A DNA stretch of 64,000 nt from NCBI GenBank assembly GCA_036835325.1, contig DAITMF010000013.1, positions 6,155-70,154 of the forward strand, read 5' to 3'. Below, piece after piece: positions 24,805 through 34,055 of the stretch (position 1 is the first letter of the stretch; every line of letters begins with the position of its first letter). The notes below the pieces were generated by a model, which saw only the letters and a list, made by a program, of their open reading frames with translations, was not told the DNA's origin and made no database searches. Origin of the DNA: CAMCHP01 sp036835325. GTDB lineage: Bacteria > Bacteroidota > Bacteroidia > Flavobacteriales_D > Sanyastnellaceae. Made by a program: the position numbers and the translations under genes.

Positions 24805-25296
24805 TTAAATTGCCCAGCTTTTGTTCTCCGCCGGTGATGCTCCGGGGAAGATATCCTGAAGAATTTTACCGCGGTGTTCGAAAATGCCATCGACTTTTTT
24901 GCGCACAAAGCCCGATGCCACGAGCTCGCCCGCCCATCCGCCCGGGAGGGCGAAATGAAGAACATCCTCCATCAAAACACCCTCATCGTTTTCGGTAAAA
25001 CGGTGCTGGTGGTGCCAAAACCGGTACGGACCGAAGCGCTGTTCATCAATGAAGTACTGCTTGTCAACGCATTGGGTTATCTCGGTCACCCACAGCATGG
25101 GAATGTTCATGATGGGGCGAATGCGGTAGGTGATCAATTGGCCGGCGAAGGTGCGCTCACCCGATCCGCTTAAGATTTCAAAGCTCAGGTCGTCGGGCGT
25201 GATGCGATCAAGGTTCTCAGGCACCGAGAAAAAGTTCCAGGCTTCATCAAGGCTGACCGGCAATTGCTGCCGCGAATGGAGGGTAAAGATTTTCAT
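24805..25296 (-). CDS. SRPBCC (START/Bet v1-like) ligand-binding protein
   Basis: A 163-residue protein with the helix-grip fold signature: SRQQLPVSLDEAWNFFSVPENLDRITP at the N-terminus, written here as separate blocks SRQQLPVSLDEAW and NFFSVPENLDRITPDD, then DEQRFGPYRFWHHQHRF in the middle and a long C-terminal helix with GIFEHRGKILQDIFP. Family members bind hydrophobic ligands; no ligand can be named. The frame opens at a TTG two codons earlier; the ATG at 25296 (MKIFTLHSRQ) is the usual start. It is 31 nt downstream of the YkuK-like gene in the same direction. Confidence 0.82.
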   Translation of the reverse strand: MKIFTLHSRQQLPVSLDEAWNFFSVPENLDRITPDDLSFEILSGSGERTFAGQLITYRIRPIMNIPMLWVTEITQCVDKQYFIDEQRFGPYRFWHHQHRFTENDEGVLMEDVLHFALPGGWAGELVASGFVRKKVDGIFEHRGKILQDIFPGASPAENKSWAI

Positions 25297-25327
25297 ACCC
25301 AATTAACCGTCGGAGGGCACTGCGGGT

Positions 25328-25801
25328 TCACCGCTGGCACATCACATTTGCAGCCCACGCAGCCATTAAGAGTTCCGGTTTCGCAGCACTCTTGAATCCG
25401 AGCGACTGAATGTAGCCACTGCTCGCGCTTAAAAGTTTGTGCGAACTGAAGTCGGGGTCAGAGTTAAAATCCAAATCGATGCGCGCCACATTGAGCTTGC
25501 ATGTGTCGCGAAGAAAGCACGCCACTTCAACCGAACGCTCGGTTTCGCCCCAGAGTTTCGTCCAGATATCCGAAATGCGTGCGACGCGTTCTTTACGGTA
25601 CACCACGTGTGCTCCCATGCCCGGAAAGCGCATAACCACGGCCGTAACATACACTGTTTGACGTCCGAGATTTTGGCTATCACTGCCTACGTAGAGCGCA
25701 CACTCCGGATGCGCAGCCATAAAAGCCGGCACGTAGGTGTGAAGGTCAACCTTCTCTTGGCTGTCCATCAAACGAAACGGCTTGGCTATTGCGGCGTTCA
25801 T
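25328..25801 (-). CDS. YkuK-like ribonuclease H-fold protein (DUF458)
   Basis: A 157-residue protein with the family motif CALYVGSDSQNLGRQTVYVT (about 34-53), where the Asp is expected to be part of an RNase H-like acidic site, then RISDIWTKLWGETERSVEVA, ARIDLDFNSDPDFSSHKLL and the C-terminal KPELLMAAWAANVMC. The fold suggests a nuclease-like metal centre, but the biochemical role of the family is not established. It is divergent from the M1 peptidase gene, with 60 nt between the two starts. Confidence 0.85.
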   Translation of the reverse strand: MNAAIAKPFRLMDSQEKVDLHTYVPAFMAAHPECALYVGSDSQNLGRQTVYVTAVVMRFPGMGAHVVYRKERVARISDIWTKLWGETERSVEVACFLRDTCKLNVARIDLDFNSDPDFSSHKLLSASSGYIQSLGFKSAAKPELLMAAWAANVMCQR

Positions 25802-25840
25802 GCACTAAAGGTCAGTGATTTAGCTAACACCTACAATCAC

Positions 25841-25848
25841 TATCTTTG
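25841..25848 (+). promoter_or_regulatory. -7 box of the M1 peptidase gene
   Basis: TATCTTTG, 13 nt before the ATG at 25862, matches TAnnTTTG. Confidence 0.55.
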
Positions 25849-25861
25849 TTTCTTACCTGGA

Positions 25862-28183
25862 ATGATGATGAAAAACCACTACCTGCTGGCCCTTCTTGGG
25901 GTTATGATTGCATTGGGCACTTCAGCCCAACGCGACGACAAGTTCAAGCAACTGCAAGACGAATGGCCAACACCCAATACCTACCGAACTGCATCGGGCG
26001 CTCCGGGACGCGATTACTGGCAACAAAAGGCCGATTACGACATGAAAATCAGGCTCGATGACGAGAACCAGCGGCTTTATGGTGACCAAACCATCACCTA
26101 CCATAACAATTCGCCCGATGAGCTCACCTACATCTGGATTCAGCTTGACCAAAACATGCGCGCAAAAGACAGCGATACCTACAAGATTGGCCAAAGCAGC
26201 ATCGAAGACCGCATGAGTTTCGAGCAGGTCACGGCCTTTGAGCCTTGGTTTGACGGCGGTTTCAAAATCGAGCATGTCAAAGACGCAGCCGGGAAAAACC
26301 TCCCGTATACCATCAACAAAACCATGATGCGCGTTGATTTGCCGCAGGCATTGAAGCCCGGGCAAAAACTTGCCTTCAGCATCAAATGGTGGTACAACAT
26401 CAACGACCGCAAGAAGATTGGCGGCCGCGCAGGCTACGAGTACTTCCCTGAAGAAGACAACTACCTCTACACCATTGCCCAGTTCTTCCCTCGAATGGTG
26501 GTGTACTGCGACAACGAAGGTTGGCAAAACAAGCAGTTTCTCGGAGGCGGAGAGTTCACACTGAACTTCGGCGACTACAAAGTTGCCATCACCGTGCCCG
26601 GTGACCACGTCGTGAGTGCTACCGGACTGTTGCAAAACGAAAAAGAGGTGCTCTCGGCTGAACAGCGTAAGCGGCTCGACAAGGCCCGCAACACCTACGA
26701 CAATCCGGTCATGATCATCAATGAAGACGAAGCCCGCGAAAACGAAAAGTCGCGCGCCAAATCAATGAAGACTTGGGTGTTTCAGGCTTCGAACGTACGC
26801 GATTTTGCGTTCGCTTCAAGCCGAAAGTTCATCTGGGATGCCATGGCCGTGAAGGTCAACGGCAAATCGCCCTTGGCCATGTCGCTCTACCCGAAAGAAG
26901 GCAATCCGCTCTGGGAACAGTACAGTACCAAAGCCGTGGCGCAAACGCTCGAAACCTACAGCAAGTACACCATCGATTACCCATACCCTGTGGCCATTTC
27001 TGTGCACACAGATCGCATTGGTATGGAATACCCCATGATATGCTTCAATGGTGGCCGTCCTGAAGCCGATGGCACCTATTCAGAGCGCACCAAGTATGGC
27101 ATGATCAGCGTGATCATTCACGAGGTGGGCCACAACTTCTTTCCAATGATCATCAACAGCGATGAACGTCAATGGACATGGATGGACGAGGGGCTCAACA
27201 CCTTTTGCCAGTACCTGACTGAGAAAGAATGGGACCGTGATTACCCATCTTGGCGAGGCCCGGCAAGGAAAATTGCCGAATACATGGGCGGTGACAAGAC
27301 CAAAATCGCGCCCATTATGACGAACTCAGAGTCGATCTTCCAGTTTGGAAACAACGCCTACGGAAAGCCGGCAACTGCCCTAAATATCTTGCGTGAAACG
27401 ATCATGGGCCGTGAACTTTTCGACTATGCGTTCAAAGAATACGCGCGCCGTTGGGCCTTCCGCCACCCCACGCCCACTGATTTCTTCCGCACAATGGAAG
27501 ACGCCAGTGCCGTTGACCTCGATTGGTTTTGGAGGGGATGGTTCTACTCGACCGATCACGTTGACATTGCCATGAACAGCGTGAAATGGTACCAGATCGA
27601 CACCAAAAATCCCGATACCGAAATGGCTTTCGACCGCAATCGTGAAGCCTCTGAAGCTCAAGACATTTCGCAAATGCGAAACGAAAGGTCGATTCCGCGC
27701 TCACGCCTCGATGCCGACCCTTCGCTCCACGATTACTACACCGAACGTGACAAGTTCGAGGTACTGGCAATCGATCGCGACGAGTACCACAAGTACCTCG
27801 CAGAATTGAGCGCTGAAGAGAAAGCGTTGCTCGAAAGCAGCAAACAGTTCTATGAAATCGAGTTTGAAAACATCGGAGGCCTTGTAATGCCCCTCATTCT
27901 GCGCTTTGAATTTGCTGATGGTACCGAAGAAATTCAGCGCATTCCCGCTGAAATTTGGAAACTGTCTACACCCACCGTTAAAAAGGTGTTCATCACCGAG
28001 AAAGAGGCCATTCAAATCACACTTGACCCTTACCTTGAAACGGCTGATACCGATCTCTCCAACAACTTCTGGCCTTCACGGCCACAACCAACCCGCTTTG
28101 AACTCTACAAAGATCGCCAACGTGGCGGCGGCGAAAACCCAATGCAACGCCAGCAAAGAAGCGAACAGCTGAATCGACCGTAA
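25862..28183 (+). CDS. M1-family metallopeptidase, exported
   Basis: A 773-residue zinc aminopeptidase-like protein. A signal peptide (MMMKNHYLLALLGVMIALG, cleavage near TSAQ) is followed by an N-terminal beta-domain (about 40-300) and the catalytic domain. HEVGH (His420, Glu421, His424) with the third ligand Glu in WTWMDEGLNTF about 18 residues later is the M1 zinc site. The exopeptidase motif appears as IGMEYPMICFNGG. It probably trims peptides in the periplasm. The frame is open far upstream on the same strand, antisense to the YkuK-like gene, but the triple ATG after the promoter box is the start. Confidence 0.93.
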   Translation: MMMKNHYLLALLGVMIALGTSAQRDDKFKQLQDEWPTPNTYRTASGAPGRDYWQQKADYDMKIRLDDENQRLYGDQTITYHNNSPDELTYIWIQLDQNMRAKDSDTYKIGQSSIEDRMSFEQVTAFEPWFDGGFKIEHVKDAAGKNLPYTINKTMMRVDLPQALKPGQKLAFSIKWWYNINDRKKIGGRAGYEYFPEEDNYLYTIAQFFPRMVVYCDNEGWQNKQFLGGGEFTLNFGDYKVAITVPGDHVVSATGLLQNEKEVLSAEQRKRLDKARNTYDNPVMIINEDEARENEKSRAKSMKTWVFQASNVRDFAFASSRKFIWDAMAVKVNGKSPLAMSLYPKEGNPLWEQYSTKAVAQTLETYSKYTIDYPYPVAISVHTDRIGMEYPMICFNGGRPEADGTYSERTKYGMISVIIHEVGHNFFPMIINSDERQWTWMDEGLNTFCQYLTEKEWDRDYPSWRGPARKIAEYMGGDKTKIAPIMTNSESIFQFGNNAYGKPATALNILRETIMGRELFDYAFKEYARRWAFRHPTPTDFFRTMEDASAVDLDWFWRGWFYSTDHVDIAMNSVKWYQIDTKNPDTEMAFDRNREASEAQDISQMRNERSIPRSRLDADPSLHDYYTERDKFEVLAIDRDEYHKYLAELSAEEKALLESSKQFYEIEFENIGGLVMPLILRFEFADGTEEIQRIPAEIWKLSTPTVKKVFITEKEAIQITLDPYLETADTDLSNNFWPSRPQPTRFELYKDRQRGGGENPMQRQQRSEQLNRP

Positions 28184-28213
28184 TAATCCTGATGAGAATC
28201 GCAGCGCGGGTCG

Positions 28214-28221
28214 TACCTTTG
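28214..28221 (+). promoter_or_regulatory. -7 box directly before the gene at 28226
   Basis: TACCTTTG ends four bases before the ATG. Transcription about 7 nt downstream would start at or within the start codon. Confidence 0.5.
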
Positions 28222-28225
28222 TGGT

Positions 28226-28906
28226 ATGCTCCGCGCTGTGTCGTTTATGTGCTTTTTTTTGTTCCTCTTGGGAGGGATGAGCTACGGGCAACCCAATCGC
28301 GAAGTATGGACCATCCCCGGAAAGGTGTACCTGGGCGATGGCTTTCGCAAATGGAAGTTTGACGCTAGTTTCGACGGACGAAACTCCTTCTCTCAAGGAA
28401 GCACAGTGCGCGTGGGTGGTTTGCGCGTCGGGATGGAGTACCTCCGCGTTCACCGATTTGGAATCGGTTTCTACGACCTCAGTGCCGAAGTGCGCCAAGA
28501 AGTATACACCTCACCCGATACTTCGTTCTCACCGGCCAGTTTAACCCTTGCCTACCGAAGCATTTACTACGAACGCGTGCTGTTGCTCGATCGCAAATGG
28601 GAACTTTCGGCCACGGCGCACCTTGCCACAGGCAACATCATTGTAAACTCCACTAACCGATTCACCGGGTTGTTTGAAGAGTACGAGCGGCTCGAAGTAA
28701 ACCCGGTTGAACTCTCGGCCTCGGCCTACCACCACCTTTCATGGTGGCTCAGTGCAGGCCTCGGTATTGGCCACCGCTGGATGCTCAATACCCCCAATGA
28801 AATTGTACCACTCTACAATTCGACCGTTTTCCTTGCCAAAGTGAAAATTCGAGTGGGTAAAGCCATACGTGCAATTTGGGATGAAAATGCCCGAAACGAA
28901 TACTAG
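28226..28906 (+). CDS. Exported protein of unknown function, possibly outer-membrane
   Basis: A 226-residue protein with a clear signal peptide (MLRAVSFMCFFLFLLGGMS, cleavage near YGQ, residue 22). The mature part is rich in alternating hydrophobic and polar residues with many Tyr, Trp and Phe (for example LTLAYRSIYYERVLLLDRKW, AYHHLSWWLSAGLGIGHRW), suggesting beta strands of a small outer-membrane barrel. It ends in NEY rather than the classic terminal Phe. I recognise no family. It stands alone between the M1 peptidase and the hybrid kinase, with its own promoter box. Confidence 0.7.
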   Translation: MLRAVSFMCFFLFLLGGMSYGQPNREVWTIPGKVYLGDGFRKWKFDASFDGRNSFSQGSTVRVGGLRVGMEYLRVHRFGIGFYDLSAEVRQEVYTSPDTSFSPASLTLAYRSIYYERVLLLDRKWELSATAHLATGNIIVNSTNRFTGLFEEYERLEVNPVELSASAYHHLSWWLSAGLGIGHRWMLNTPNEIVPLYNSTVFLAKVKIRVGKAIRAIWDENARNEY

Positions 28907-29009
28907 ATGTAACACCTGTTAGTCGCTTATAAGACAATCACCTACAAACCGTTCACATTAACCGGCGTAGAATTGACTACTGTACGACTTAAACAGTTTC
29001 AACTAGTCA

Positions 29010-32000
29010 ATGGCTTCAACAACAACTGCATTTAAAGGTGACTTGAATGCCCTTCCGATTCCCTGCCTCCTCTTGGCAGCTGTGCGCAATGCGGAACACG
29101 AAATCGTCGATTTCACAATTGCCGATGCTAACGAGTCGCTCGTTGAATTGGTTGGGCTGAGTGAAGTAACTTTAAAAGGTATCCATTTATCTCAACTGCA
29201 AACTGAACAAGCTCGCGATGGCGAAGACTGGATTGCCTACAACCGTTCGGTCATTGATGGCAATGAAGTGAGCGTGCTCGTTAGGTTTATTCCGAGGGTG
29301 AACAAGTGGTTGAAAATCAGATCAAAACCCAGCAGCGATGACCATGTTCTAGCTGCGGTTGAAGACCTTACACCGCAGATGGAGGCCGAAGCTGAACTGC
29401 GCGAGTCTCGCGAAGAGTTCCGAACCATTCTTTCAAACATCCACGATGTAATTTATTCTGCAAGATACCCTGACTTCAAAGTTGACTTTGTGAGTGCTTC
29501 GGTCTCCCGAACCACGGGCTACCCACCCGAATACTTCATCAACCAACGCGAGAACTGGCTTCAGATGGTGTTGCCTGAAGACATGCCGGGTTTTCAAAAT
29601 GGTGAAAAGGCACTGCGCGAAACCGGTAAAACACGCATTGAATACCGGTTTAGGCATCCTGACGGTTCAATTCGCACGGTGCTTGAAAATGCCCACATCG
29701 TATTTGATGAAAAGGGGAAACCCTTGCGCATGGAAGGCATTATTCGCGACATTACTGAACAAAAGCGCCTTGCCTCGGCTCAAGATTTGCTGGTTAAAAT
29801 GGCCAAGCGGTTTATCAACATCCCCGCTGAGAATGGCCCCTCAGAAATCTATAACGCACTCGGTGAAATGGGCCAAACCCTGGGCGCCGACCGCGTTTAC
29901 ATCTTCGATTACGATTTCAACAACCAAACTACCTCCAATACCTACGAGTGGTGCAGTCAAGGCATCGATCCTGAAATTGACAATCTTCAGGAATTGCCAC
30001 TTGCGTACATTCCGTACTGGGTCGATGCTCACCGAAACGGCCGTGAGCTTGTGGTGCCTAATGTACAAGGCTTGAGTGAAGACGATTTGCTTCGTCAAAT
30101 CCTTGAACCCCAAGGTATCATGAGTTTGCTTACCCTCCCGCTCATGAAAAACGGTGAGGCCATTGGTTTCGTTGGTTTTGATTGGGTCAAAAATGAACAC
30201 CAGTACAACCAGCTTGAAATGAATGCCCTGGTGGTTTTTGCTGAACTGCTCGTTAACCTGAGAATCCGAATTGAGAATGTCAGGCAGCTTGAGGCGGCCC
30301 GCACTTCTGCCGAATCGGCCAGTAAAGCCAAGTCAGAGTTTCTGGCCAACATGAGCCATGAAATCAGGACGCCACTCAACGGTGTCATTGGCTTCACCGA
30401 TTTACTTCTTGATACACCCTTGAACGATATTCAAGTTTCGTATGCTCGAAATGCCAATATTTCCGGTAAATCATTGCTGGGCATCGTCAACGATATTCTT
30501 GATTTCTCAAAAATCGAGGCGGGTAAGCTTGATCTCGAAATTATAAAGACCAACGCCATCGATTTGCTCGATGAAACGGTAGATATTGTGCGGTACAACG
30601 CTTCAGCAAAAGGTCTGCGTTTTGTGTACAAGCCACATCCACAGTTGCCTGAGTTCATTGCCATCGATCCGTTGCGATTGAAGCAAGTGCTCGTCAACCT
30701 CTTGGGAAATGCCATTAAATTCACTGAAAAGGGTGAAGTAGAGCTGAGCGCATCCTTCCATACACACCCCGACGGTACAGCAAACTTGGTGTGCGATATC
30801 CGCGACACGGGAATCGGAATTCCGGCATCGCAAATCGAACGCCTATTCAAAGCCTTTGCGCAAGCCGATGAATCAACAACCCGAAAATACGGGGGTACCG
30901 GGCTCGGGTTGGCCATTTCAAAGTTGTTGGTGGAGCGCATGGGCGGAAGCATTGAAGTAAAAAGCGAAGTCAACCAAGGAAGCACATTCACCCTGCGCAT
31001 TCCAATTCCTGATTTCACCCTTGCGAAACCGCTTGAAAATCTACCGTTCAAACGCATTTTATTGGCCGAGAGCCACCAAGAATCGGCTCGCACCTTGCAC
31101 GAAACGCTTGCCAAAGGAGGGGTGCTCGTCACCCATGCCGTGAACGCTGAACAGGTCATCATGGCTGTTACACAAAACCCTCCTGAACTGCTCATCATTG
31201 AAGACGATCTTAGCGGTGGTGACAAACTTGAAATCATACGCAGAATTCGGCGCGACCTAAAGATTGGTCGTCAGCAATTGCCCATCATGCTTTTGCACGC
31301 GCACATCAGTGCTGAAGAGGTGTCAGAACGCTGGATGGATTACGAGGTGTGCTTCTCTGTGGCCAAACCCATCAAGCCCCGAGAGATCATCTACAACCTC
31401 CATGAAATTGCTCGACGCAGGGCTGAAATGGAGAACAACGGTATACAAGTCCTATCAGAAGAGTCACGCCAAGCAGCAAATGCGCTTAGCAAAGTGCTCC
31501 TTGTTGAAGATGTCGAACTTAACCTCACCTTGGTCAAAGCGCTTCTTGCAAAGTTCGATCAACCCTTGGAGGTGCACGTCGCCCGAAACGGTCAAGATGC
31601 ACTGAACATCTTCAAAGCGAAGCCATTCGATTTGGTGCTGATGGACATTCAAATGCCGGTGCTCGACGGCATCGAAGCAACCCGACAAATTCGCCGCTTT
31701 GAACAGGAGTCTGGGCAACAAGCAACACCCATTGTGGCCTTAACGGCCGGAGCCCTCGTTGAAGAACACAACCGCGCAATCGATGCCGGTATGAATGCCT
31801 TTCTCACCAAGCCCATCGACCGAGCGAAGCTCTACGAAACCTTGACCGAACAGCTTCCAAAAGCATCAAACGACATTGCCGTGTTCGATGAAGAAGCACT
31901 GCGCTCAATGATTCGCAACGATCAATCGGTACTCGATGAACTCTTCGGCATCGCCAAAATCGATTTGGCTGAACGGCTCAGTCATGTCAAAGAGGCGCAA

Positions 32001-32201
32001 TCAAGCAACGACCGCGACTACCTCATTCGCTCGGCACACGCGCTGGCAGGTGCAGCCTTGAGCATGAAATTCATTAAACTGGGTGAAACAGCCCGACGCA
32101 TTGAGCACAACCCTGTTGAGGCTTTGGCCAACGCCAACATGGTTCAAGAGCTTGAAAACGATTGGCTAGAAGTTGAAAAAATATTAAGCCGAGAAGGGTA
32201 A
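29010..32201 (+). CDS. Hybrid sensor histidine kinase (PAS-PAS-GAF-HisKA-HATPase-REC-REC-Hpt)
   Basis: A 1063-residue cytoplasmic kinase with no membrane helix. PAS about 10-125 and 130-255 (second with PAC motif MEGIIRDITEQKRL), GAF about 262-425, HisKA with FLANMSHEIRTPLNG (His450), HATPase with NLLGNAIKFTEKG, DTGIGIP and GGTGLGLAISK (about 490-670). The first receiver (about 680-810) lacks key residues: AESHQ for the acidic pocket and LLHAH where Thr/Ser is expected. The second (about 830-955) is complete, with Asp879 in LMDIQMPVLDG. The C-terminal Hpt has SAHALAGAALSMKF (His1010), with Ala in place of the usual Lys. No response regulator is adjacent. Confidence 0.93.
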   Translation: MASTTTAFKGDLNALPIPCLLLAAVRNAEHEIVDFTIADANESLVELVGLSEVTLKGIHLSQLQTEQARDGEDWIAYNRSVIDGNEVSVLVRFIPRVNKWLKIRSKPSSDDHVLAAVEDLTPQMEAEAELRESREEFRTILSNIHDVIYSARYPDFKVDFVSASVSRTTGYPPEYFINQRENWLQMVLPEDMPGFQNGEKALRETGKTRIEYRFRHPDGSIRTVLENAHIVFDEKGKPLRMEGIIRDITEQKRLASAQDLLVKMAKRFINIPAENGPSEIYNALGEMGQTLGADRVYIFDYDFNNQTTSNTYEWCSQGIDPEIDNLQELPLAYIPYWVDAHRNGRELVVPNVQGLSEDDLLRQILEPQGIMSLLTLPLMKNGEAIGFVGFDWVKNEHQYNQLEMNALVVFAELLVNLRIRIENVRQLEAARTSAESASKAKSEFLANMSHEIRTPLNGVIGFTDLLLDTPLNDIQVSYARNANISGKSLLGIVNDILDFSKIEAGKLDLEIIKTNAIDLLDETVDIVRYNASAKGLRFVYKPHPQLPEFIAIDPLRLKQVLVNLLGNAIKFTEKGEVELSASFHTHPDGTANLVCDIRDTGIGIPASQIERLFKAFAQADESTTRKYGGTGLGLAISKLLVERMGGSIEVKSEVNQGSTFTLRIPIPDFTLAKPLENLPFKRILLAESHQESARTLHETLAKGGVLVTHAVNAEQVIMAVTQNPPELLIIEDDLSGGDKLEIIRRIRRDLKIGRQQLPIMLLHAHISAEEVSERWMDYEVCFSVAKPIKPREIIYNLHEIARRRAEMENNGIQVLSEESRQAANALSKVLLVEDVELNLTLVKALLAKFDQPLEVHVARNGQDALNIFKAKPFDLVLMDIQMPVLDGIEATRQIRRFEQESGQQATPIVALTAGALVEEHNRAIDAGMNAFLTKPIDRAKLYETLTEQLPKASNDIAVFDEEALRSMIRNDQSVLDELFGIAKIDLAERLSHVKEAQSSNDRDYLIRSAHALAGAALSMKFIKLGETARRIEHNPVEALANANMVQELENDWLEVEKILSREG

Positions 32202-32203
32202 GT

Positions 32204-32629
32204 TCACTTTTCGCACACGTTGCAATCCATCCGGTTGTGAATGCCAAAATGCAGCACCGCCGGTTTTGAAGGGGCAATCTTCTCTTCGTAAACAGTTCGC
32301 TGTGACGGAGTGAGAAGCGCCTTGATGTCGAGCTCACGAACTGCCCGAAGGTCGCTTTTTTCTTGTGTGGCCGCATTCAACCGAAGCAGTACATCGTCTT
32401 CGCTCAAACCCGCATCGCGTTCAGCGGCTTTTACCTTCTCATCAATCACAGCCATCTCAGTGGCATAGCGGGTAAATAGGGTATCGAGAACACGCTGCTG
32501 AACCGCATTCAATGCCAAGAGTTCATGCATGGCTTCGCGCTTGCGCAAATCGGCAGCATTCAATTCCTGTGCTTTGCCGACATTCGCAAGCAGTAGAAGC
32601 ACCAACACGATGAATCCTGTTAATCTCAT
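32204..32629 (-). CDS. Small exported Spy/CpxP-like protein
   Basis: A 141-residue protein with signal peptide MRLTGFIVLVLLLLANVGKA (cleavage near KAQ). The mature part is helical: LALNAVQQRVLDTLFTRYATE, given in part as NAVQQRVLDTLFTRYA, then AAERDAGLSEDDVLLRLNAATQ and IKALLTPSQRTVYEEK, which resembles the LTxxQ signature of periplasmic Spy/CpxP-like chaperones and metal-stress proteins. The C-terminus is CNVCEK, a possible metal or redox site. The ATG at 32629 overlaps by 20 bp the start region of the divergent dacB gene. Family assignment is tentative. Confidence 0.65.
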   Translation of the reverse strand: MRLTGFIVLVLLLLANVGKAQELNAADLRKREAMHELLALNAVQQRVLDTLFTRYATEMAVIDEKVKAAERDAGLSEDDVLLRLNAATQEKSDLRAVRELDIKALLTPSQRTVYEEKIAPSKPAVLHFGIHNRMDCNVCEK

Positions 32630-34055
32630 TTCAACAAATATAAGGCTTTCCGCAGCGGCTATCGCGTTGTTTTGCCTGTTGTCACTCAATAATCATGCCC
32701 AACCAGCGCTCGATCGGGCATGGGAAGAACTCATCGGCGCCGAAGGTTTCGCGCATGCCACCTTGGGCGCTTGCGTGCTCGATGCCGAAACGGGTGAATT
32801 GCTCTTTTCGCGTTCGCACCAAACATCAATGCTCACCGCTTCAACCATGAAGGTTTTTGTTACCCGGGCAGCACTCGATGCGCTCGGTAGCGATTTTCGC
32901 TTCATTACTCCTGTTTTTTATGAGGGTTCGCTTGCGCGGATGGACGGAGATGGATGGTCACTCAATGGCGACTTGGTGGTTCTGGGCACAGGAGACCCTA
33001 CAACAGGTTCGCGGTTTTTTTCGCTCCCACATCCGGCGGATGAAGTGGTCAGTATGCTTTCAACGGCCAACATTCAATCTGTTTCAGGAAATCTTGTGGT
33101 GGATGAGTCAGCCTTTGCCGGTCCTTCTACGGCGGGGAGTGTGGCGATCGAAGATGCCGGGAACTACTACGGAACCGGCATCCATGCGTTCAATTACGCC
33201 GACAACAGCGTGAAAATCACCTTCCGCAGCACTGAGGTGGGCAAACCGGTTGACCTAGTTAAGGTGCAACCCAATGCGGCTAAGGTGCTCTACACTTCTG
33301 AAGTGCTCGCGGCAGCCGGTGGAGGCGATCAAGCCTACATCCATTCCGGGCCATACCAGTTGAATCCAACGGTGTATGGCAGCATTCCGTCGAACGAGGT
33401 GGCCTTCGACATCCGTGGGGCGATGCCCCATCCGGCACTTGAGTTTCTTCATGAGTTGAAGAAGCGACTGCTGGCTGCCGGCATTCGGTTTGAAGGCGAA
33501 CTTGTGGTGCGGCGCACTCCACCATCCGCCGAAGGCGAGAAAAAAAACACCACTCAAAAGCTGGGTGAACTGCGTTCTCCGCGGTTAGCAGAGATCGTTG
33601 AAGTCACCAACCGCGAAAGCAACAACCTGTTTGCCGGCGGTCTTTTCAGAGCACTCGACCGGAGCTTGCCGTCGCAATTCAGCGAAGCCAACGAGGCGGT
33701 AAAAGGCTGGCTGCGCGCCAATGGCCTATCTGACAAAGGATTTTTCTGTGCAGATGGCAGCGGCCTGAGCCGTTTGAACCGCGCAACGCCGTTTCAGTTG
33801 GCCTCTGCCATGCGCACCATCACCGATGAACCGACTGAGAAAGCCTTTGCCGCATCGCTCAAACCCCTTGCGCAACACACCGCGATTGTGGTGAAATCGG
33901 GCTACATACAGGGTGTTCGAAGCTATTGCGGACGAGCCATTATGGCAAACGGAAGAAGGGTGAGCTTTGCCGTGGTGGTTAACCACTACGACTGCTCACC
34001 CTCCAGGGCGCGTAAGCTGTTGCAAGAATGGATGGCTCACATACCGAAACCGTAG
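32610..34055 (+). CDS. dacB: D-alanyl-D-alanine carboxypeptidase/endopeptidase (PBP4 type, S13)
   Basis: A 481-residue periplasmic peptidoglycan hydrolase that trims pentapeptides and cuts cross-links. The signal region is residues 12-27 (LSAAAIALFCLLSL ... HAQ). Active-site motifs: TASTMKVF (SxxK; Ser78, Lys81), RESNNLFAGGLF (SxN) and VVKSGYIQG (KSG form of KTG). Order and length match family S13. The ATG at 32610 gives a normal signal peptide and lies 20 bp inside the start of the divergent Spy-like gene. The 3' end overlaps the convergent HtrA gene by 19 bp. Confidence 0.93.
   Translation: MNPVNLISTNIRLSAAAIALFCLLSLNNHAQPALDRAWEELIGAEGFAHATLGACVLDAETGELLFSRSHQTSMLTASTMKVFVTRAALDALGSDFRFITPVFYEGSLARMDGDGWSLNGDLVVLGTGDPTTGSRFFSLPHPADEVVSMLSTANIQSVSGNLVVDESAFAGPSTAGSVAIEDAGNYYGTGIHAFNYADNSVKITFRSTEVGKPVDLVKVQPNAAKVLYTSEVLAAAGGGDQAYIHSGPYQLNPTVYGSIPSNEVAFDIRGAMPHPALEFLHELKKRLLAAGIRFEGELVVRRTPPSAEGEKKNTTQKLGELRSPRLAEIVEVTNRESNNLFAGGLFRALDRSLPSQFSEANEAVKGWLRANGLSDKGFFCADGSGLSRLNRATPFQLASAMRTITDEPTEKAFAASLKPLAQHTAIVVKSGYIQGVRSYCGRAIMANGRRVSFAVVVNHYDCSPSRARKLLQEWMAHIPKP

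Noticed and set aside
25439..25861. Upstream open frame fused to the M1 peptidase gene on the plus strand
   Set aside because: It is antisense to the YkuK-like gene; the triple ATG at 25862 after a -7 box and with a signal peptide is the real start.
30431..31237. Long minus-strand frame opposite the hybrid kinase
   Set aside because: Shadow frame: composition is Ser-rich with no domain, while the plus strand holds complete kinase motifs. The same applies to long frames opposite the M1 peptidase (25922-26635) and the SAM enzyme (47264-48022).
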